From Sepioteuthis lessoniana (taxonomy: Eukaryota; Mollusca; Cephalopoda; Myopsida; Loliginidae), in contig OY757916.1 in assembly GCA_963585895.1 (NCBI GenBank), positions 21,537,060-21,601,059 of the forward strand: a stretch of DNA of 64,000 bases, in the 5' to 3' direction. The translations under genes and the position numbers were made by a program. Under the pieces are notes generated by a model that was not told the origin of the DNA, did no database searches, and saw only the letters and a program-made list of their open reading frames with translations. Shown in pieces: positions 61,280-64,000 of this stretch; position 1 is the stretch's first letter; every line of letters begins with the position of its first letter.

Positions 61280-61700
61280 ATTTTCACGCTGTCAGCAGGG
61301 CTTAACATACGCTGTTAACATCCACTGCAGAGAAATAAGAACCCGTCCCCACAAAAAAGAAGTGTCCTGGGTATGACACTAAATTGCATCTGATGCATAG
61401 GCTACAGTTCTGTAGATCTCGGGTGTGTACAGTATTCCTTCATTGACATCAATCCCAGGTCTTGTCTGACCTGGAGTTGTAGTACCTGTTAGGGTCCCAT
61501 CTATAGGTTAAATAGATCTATTTGGAAATCATTCGTATTTGATAGCTCTATGAGCAACAAAAAAAAAATGAAAAAAAAAGATAAATCTCTTAAGGAACTG
61601 CTACACGGTAAGATGTAAATAGGAATATACAATGAACGTTATTCCCAAACATCTTGGCATAAAATAACCCTAGACTTTTTGGCGTCTCCTAAAAATCAAT
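61280..61700 (+). mobile_element. Family D copy, sense, with C-type tail
   Basis: cagcagggcttaacatacgc, tctgatgcataggctacag, ctggagttgtagtacctgtt, then a module and the tail ggcataaaataaccctagac. The A-type tail seen in most D copies is replaced by a C-type tail here. Confidence 0.8.
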
Positions 61701-61779
61701 GAAACCATCAAGTGATCAATCAAAAACATTTTGGCTGTGATGTGATTGTAACCATTGATTTGATTTGATTTATTGGTTG

Positions 61780-62058
61780 ATTTGGTTTTATGGCATATCA
61801 ACGATTGTTGGTTATTTAATACGGCGACACGAGTTCAAATCCTGGACGAGATTTCACATAGCACTAATACCCTTGGGAAAGGTATGGATCCAATTATTCT
61901 CCCTCCACCTATGGGTAAATAGTAGGACAGACTAGGTTCTTCAGCCTTGTCGAGGCAACTAGTCTAGGAGAAGGAAAACTCTGAATTCAAACTTGTTAAA
62001 CTTCGGTTAAAGATCGACCTTGTGTCATATCCTGCCCGAGCGGAGGGGTTGGTATATA
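61780..62058 (+). mobile_element. SINE family C body fused to an antisense tail
   Basis: 61780-61822 is an antisense tail (ttttatggcatatcaacgat, gttatttaat). It is immediately followed by the C body from acggcgacacgagttcaaat to gcccgagcggaggggttgg. The fusion at 61822 has no intervening bases. Confidence 0.75.
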
Positions 62059-62079
62059 TCTATTTAATACTCAACCCGG

Positions 62080-62480
62080 TTTATACATATATATGAGATA
62101 TGTATAATTTGTTAGCATAAGTCAACAGAGTTAAATAGTTTCAAGTATTGCAATGTATCACTAACAATTCAATTAAATGTCAGTGATTTGTTTACACACA
62201 GTTAAACGATCAAACAGTTCTATTTCTGACAATTCGATTTTGCATACGTTATTTGTTTGCACTCAGTTTAAACATCAAAAAGTTCTATTCGACCCATTGA
62301 TATGGCCCTATCAGATGCTACTACTTCTGGCCAAAGTGGACCTGGGAGTTATGGCAATGAAGAGGTACTCCACATTCCCCAAAACTCAAGCACTACTGGA
62401 GCCGCGTTGGGTGGGGTCTTATCCTTCTTCTGAGATGCAGTCGGTGTATTCTACAGCCCAGTCGACTGGAATACAATCAC
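62080..62480 (-). mobile_element. Family D copy, antisense
   Basis: Modules (gttaaatagtttcaagtatt, gttaaacgatcaaacagttc) then the body from gatatggccctatcagatgc to gtgtattctacagcccagtc. A 113-codon plus-strand frame inside is a repeat artefact. Confidence 0.82.
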
Positions 62481-62681
62481 TTGAAAAGATGTACAAATGC
62501 TTTGGGTTCATGCCGTAGAATATTACTATGTGTTTTCAACGATTTCTACTTTCAAGCACCACACATATTCACACATTTTCTCATTTCCACATCTCATTCA
62601 GTTATAATAAATTTCACAAGTTTGTGTTAATAGAATAAGTTATTTACTTGAGACAAGTATAGATACGAAGATCACTAAATA

Positions 62682-63513
62682 AGTTTCCAGACTTTTTTGG
62701 TATTGGAACTTTTATTGATAGTACACACTATTCCCCTTTCGAAGTAATCTCCTCCGGCTGCAATGCACTTGTTGTACTGTTCCAACAACTTCTGGAAGTC
62801 CCCTTGGAAGTCCTCTTGTGTGAGCGTGTTAATGGCCTTCGTCAGAGCCTCTTTCCTCTCCTCAATTGTCTCATAACGACAGCCTGTGAGCTTAGGGAAT
62901 AACCTAAAGTCACAGGGAGCAACGTCTTGACTTTAGGGAGGCTGAGGAACTGTTTTGTTGCCCATCTAGGCCAAATAGTCTGTGACAAGGATGGAGTTGT
63001 GGACTCGTGTATTGTCCTGGTGGAAATGCCACTGAGCCGATTTGAAGAGTGCTGGCCTCTGCCCTAGGAATCTCTTCTGATCTCCCTTAAAACCTCAACA
63101 TGGTAACCCTAACTCTAACCCTTTGGCCAATCAACTGTGGTGTATTGACTTCCTTACTCCTCCCACACCTCTCATCATCCCTCACAGACTCTGTGCCTTC
63201 CTTGAATCTCTTATGCCACTCAAAAACTGATGATCGATTCACGCAAGATGCTCCAAAAGCAGTCTGAAGCATTCCATACTTTTCAGTGTCATTTTATCCA
63301 AGTTTAAAACAGAATTTTATTGCATTTTTGAAATGTGCCAGCTGTGACAATCAAGATTTTGTAGGGTGTATTCCAATTGCTGCTGTAGCTGTTAATTTAA
63401 ACCTGAAATCATAAAACTTGGTCAGTCATCTTATAAGATGTATAGCAATAAGATACTGAATTTCCAAGAGTCTACGACAATTTTAAATTCCAATACAAAA
63501 AAGTCTTTGAACT
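62682..63513 (-). mobile_element. Internally deleted mariner-type transposon, copy 3
   Basis: 832 bp, ends agtttccagac and gtctttgaact, TA on both flanks (62680-62681 and 63514-63515). On the minus strand it has the same internal-deletion junction as copy 1 (gggttagagttagggtt joined to atgttgaggtttta), so copies 1 and 3 descend from one deleted ancestor. Confidence 0.92.
63087..63272 (-). pseudogene. Mariner transposase N-terminal part
   Basis: A minus-strand frame MLQTAFGASCVNRSSVFEWH, KRFKEGTESVRDDERCGRSK, then PQLIGQRVRV, and the deletion junction. This is the first helix-turn-helix of a mariner transposase that binds the terminal repeats. It ends within the telomere-like junction. The catalytic part (62760-63080, minus) is frameshifted. 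Confidence 0.82.
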
Positions 63514-63534
63514 TATTGAATGCTCTACGTATTT

Positions 63535-63960
63535 GCGCACTTTTTATTATATCAATCGTTCGTTTTCTCACTGTTAAATGGTTTCAAGTATTGTTGTCTA
63601 ATATTCATAATTCTCTTTAATATTAATCTTTTGCTTCTACACAATAAAATTGTTTCAAGTATTGCTATCAAGCACTAATAGTTATATTTAATATCAATCA
63701 TTTGTTTTCTGTCAGTTAAATGGTTTCAAGTATTGTTGTCTAATATTAATAATTCTATTTAATATTAATCCTTTGTTTGCTCAGAGTTTCAAATATTCTT
63801 ATCTAACATTAATAGTTCTATTTACTTTTAATAATTCTTTGAGCACAATTAAATGGTTTCAATTATTCTTAGCTATCACCAATAATTCAATTCAATATGA
63901 TTCATTTGTTTGAACATAGTGTAATTGTTTTTAAGTATTGTTATTTCTGCTCAGCCATTA
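63535..63960 (+). repeat. Array of family D internal modules, to near window edge
   Basis: At least five modules of about 80 bp, each with gttaaatggtttcaagtatt or a variant followed by ctaatattaataattctatt. Neither the D body nor the tail is seen, so the element may continue beyond the window. Confidence 0.75.
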
Positions 63961-64000
63961 GGATCCTGTCCTCAAGCCCTTCTGGTCATCACTCGTTGGG

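Overview
This window looks like repeat-dominated, non-coding nuclear DNA of an invertebrate animal. It is AT-rich, has very long (TA)n runs, and carries several tRNA-derived SINE families, two kinds of LINE, mariner remnants, solo LTRs and satellites. I found no intact host gene, rRNA, bona fide tRNA gene, operon or CRISPR array. The density of tRNA-type SINEs, the TA microsatellites and the LINE whose 3' end is a (GAT)n run suggest a lophotrochozoan, perhaps a cephalopod such as an octopus. That assignment is inference from general resemblance and was not tested.

Layout. 1-5.3 kb holds a 33-bp array, SINEs, a foldback with hammerhead-like motifs, a deleted mariner and the best LINE-alpha reverse-transcriptase fragment. 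5.4-9.0 kb has a T-rich stretch, a 149-bp (TA)n run and a 69-bp satellite made of three 23-bp monomers. 9-16 kb has mariner-type remnants, a hammerhead-like motif beside a TA run, a MITE-like element and nested SINEs. 17.2-21.8 kb is a head-to-tail chain of about seven R4/Dong-type LINE fragments separated by TAA repeats. 25-33 kb mixes SINEs, TA-flanked repeats, a 70-bp array and a twin-primed LINE. 31.6-34.6 kb has two solo LTRs, one inside a SINE. 38.9-44.0 kb is a 5.1-kb satellite of 52-bp units apparently born from the end of a dispersed repeat. 45-48 kb holds the broken remains of an unrecognised protein. 49.7-55.3 kb has two more solo LTRs and two foldback elements. 56.2-57.8 kb is a polypurine tract. 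58-64 kb has SINEs with clear target duplications, a promoter-like motif cluster and a third deleted mariner.

How the parts relate. Several otherwise different repeats (called A, C, D and E here) end in the same hairpin-forming tail, as if mobilised by one LINE machinery. R4/Dong-type LINEs appear to insert into their own TAA tails. Foldback elements carry hammerhead-like cores pointing outward from a centre of symmetry, as expected for Penelope-like or retrozyme-like units. Names used: LINE-alpha = LINE ending in (GAT)n; R4-type = LINE ending in (TAA)n; A, B, C, D, E, F = local dispersed repeat families. 'Sense' for D means the direction that ends in the shared tail.
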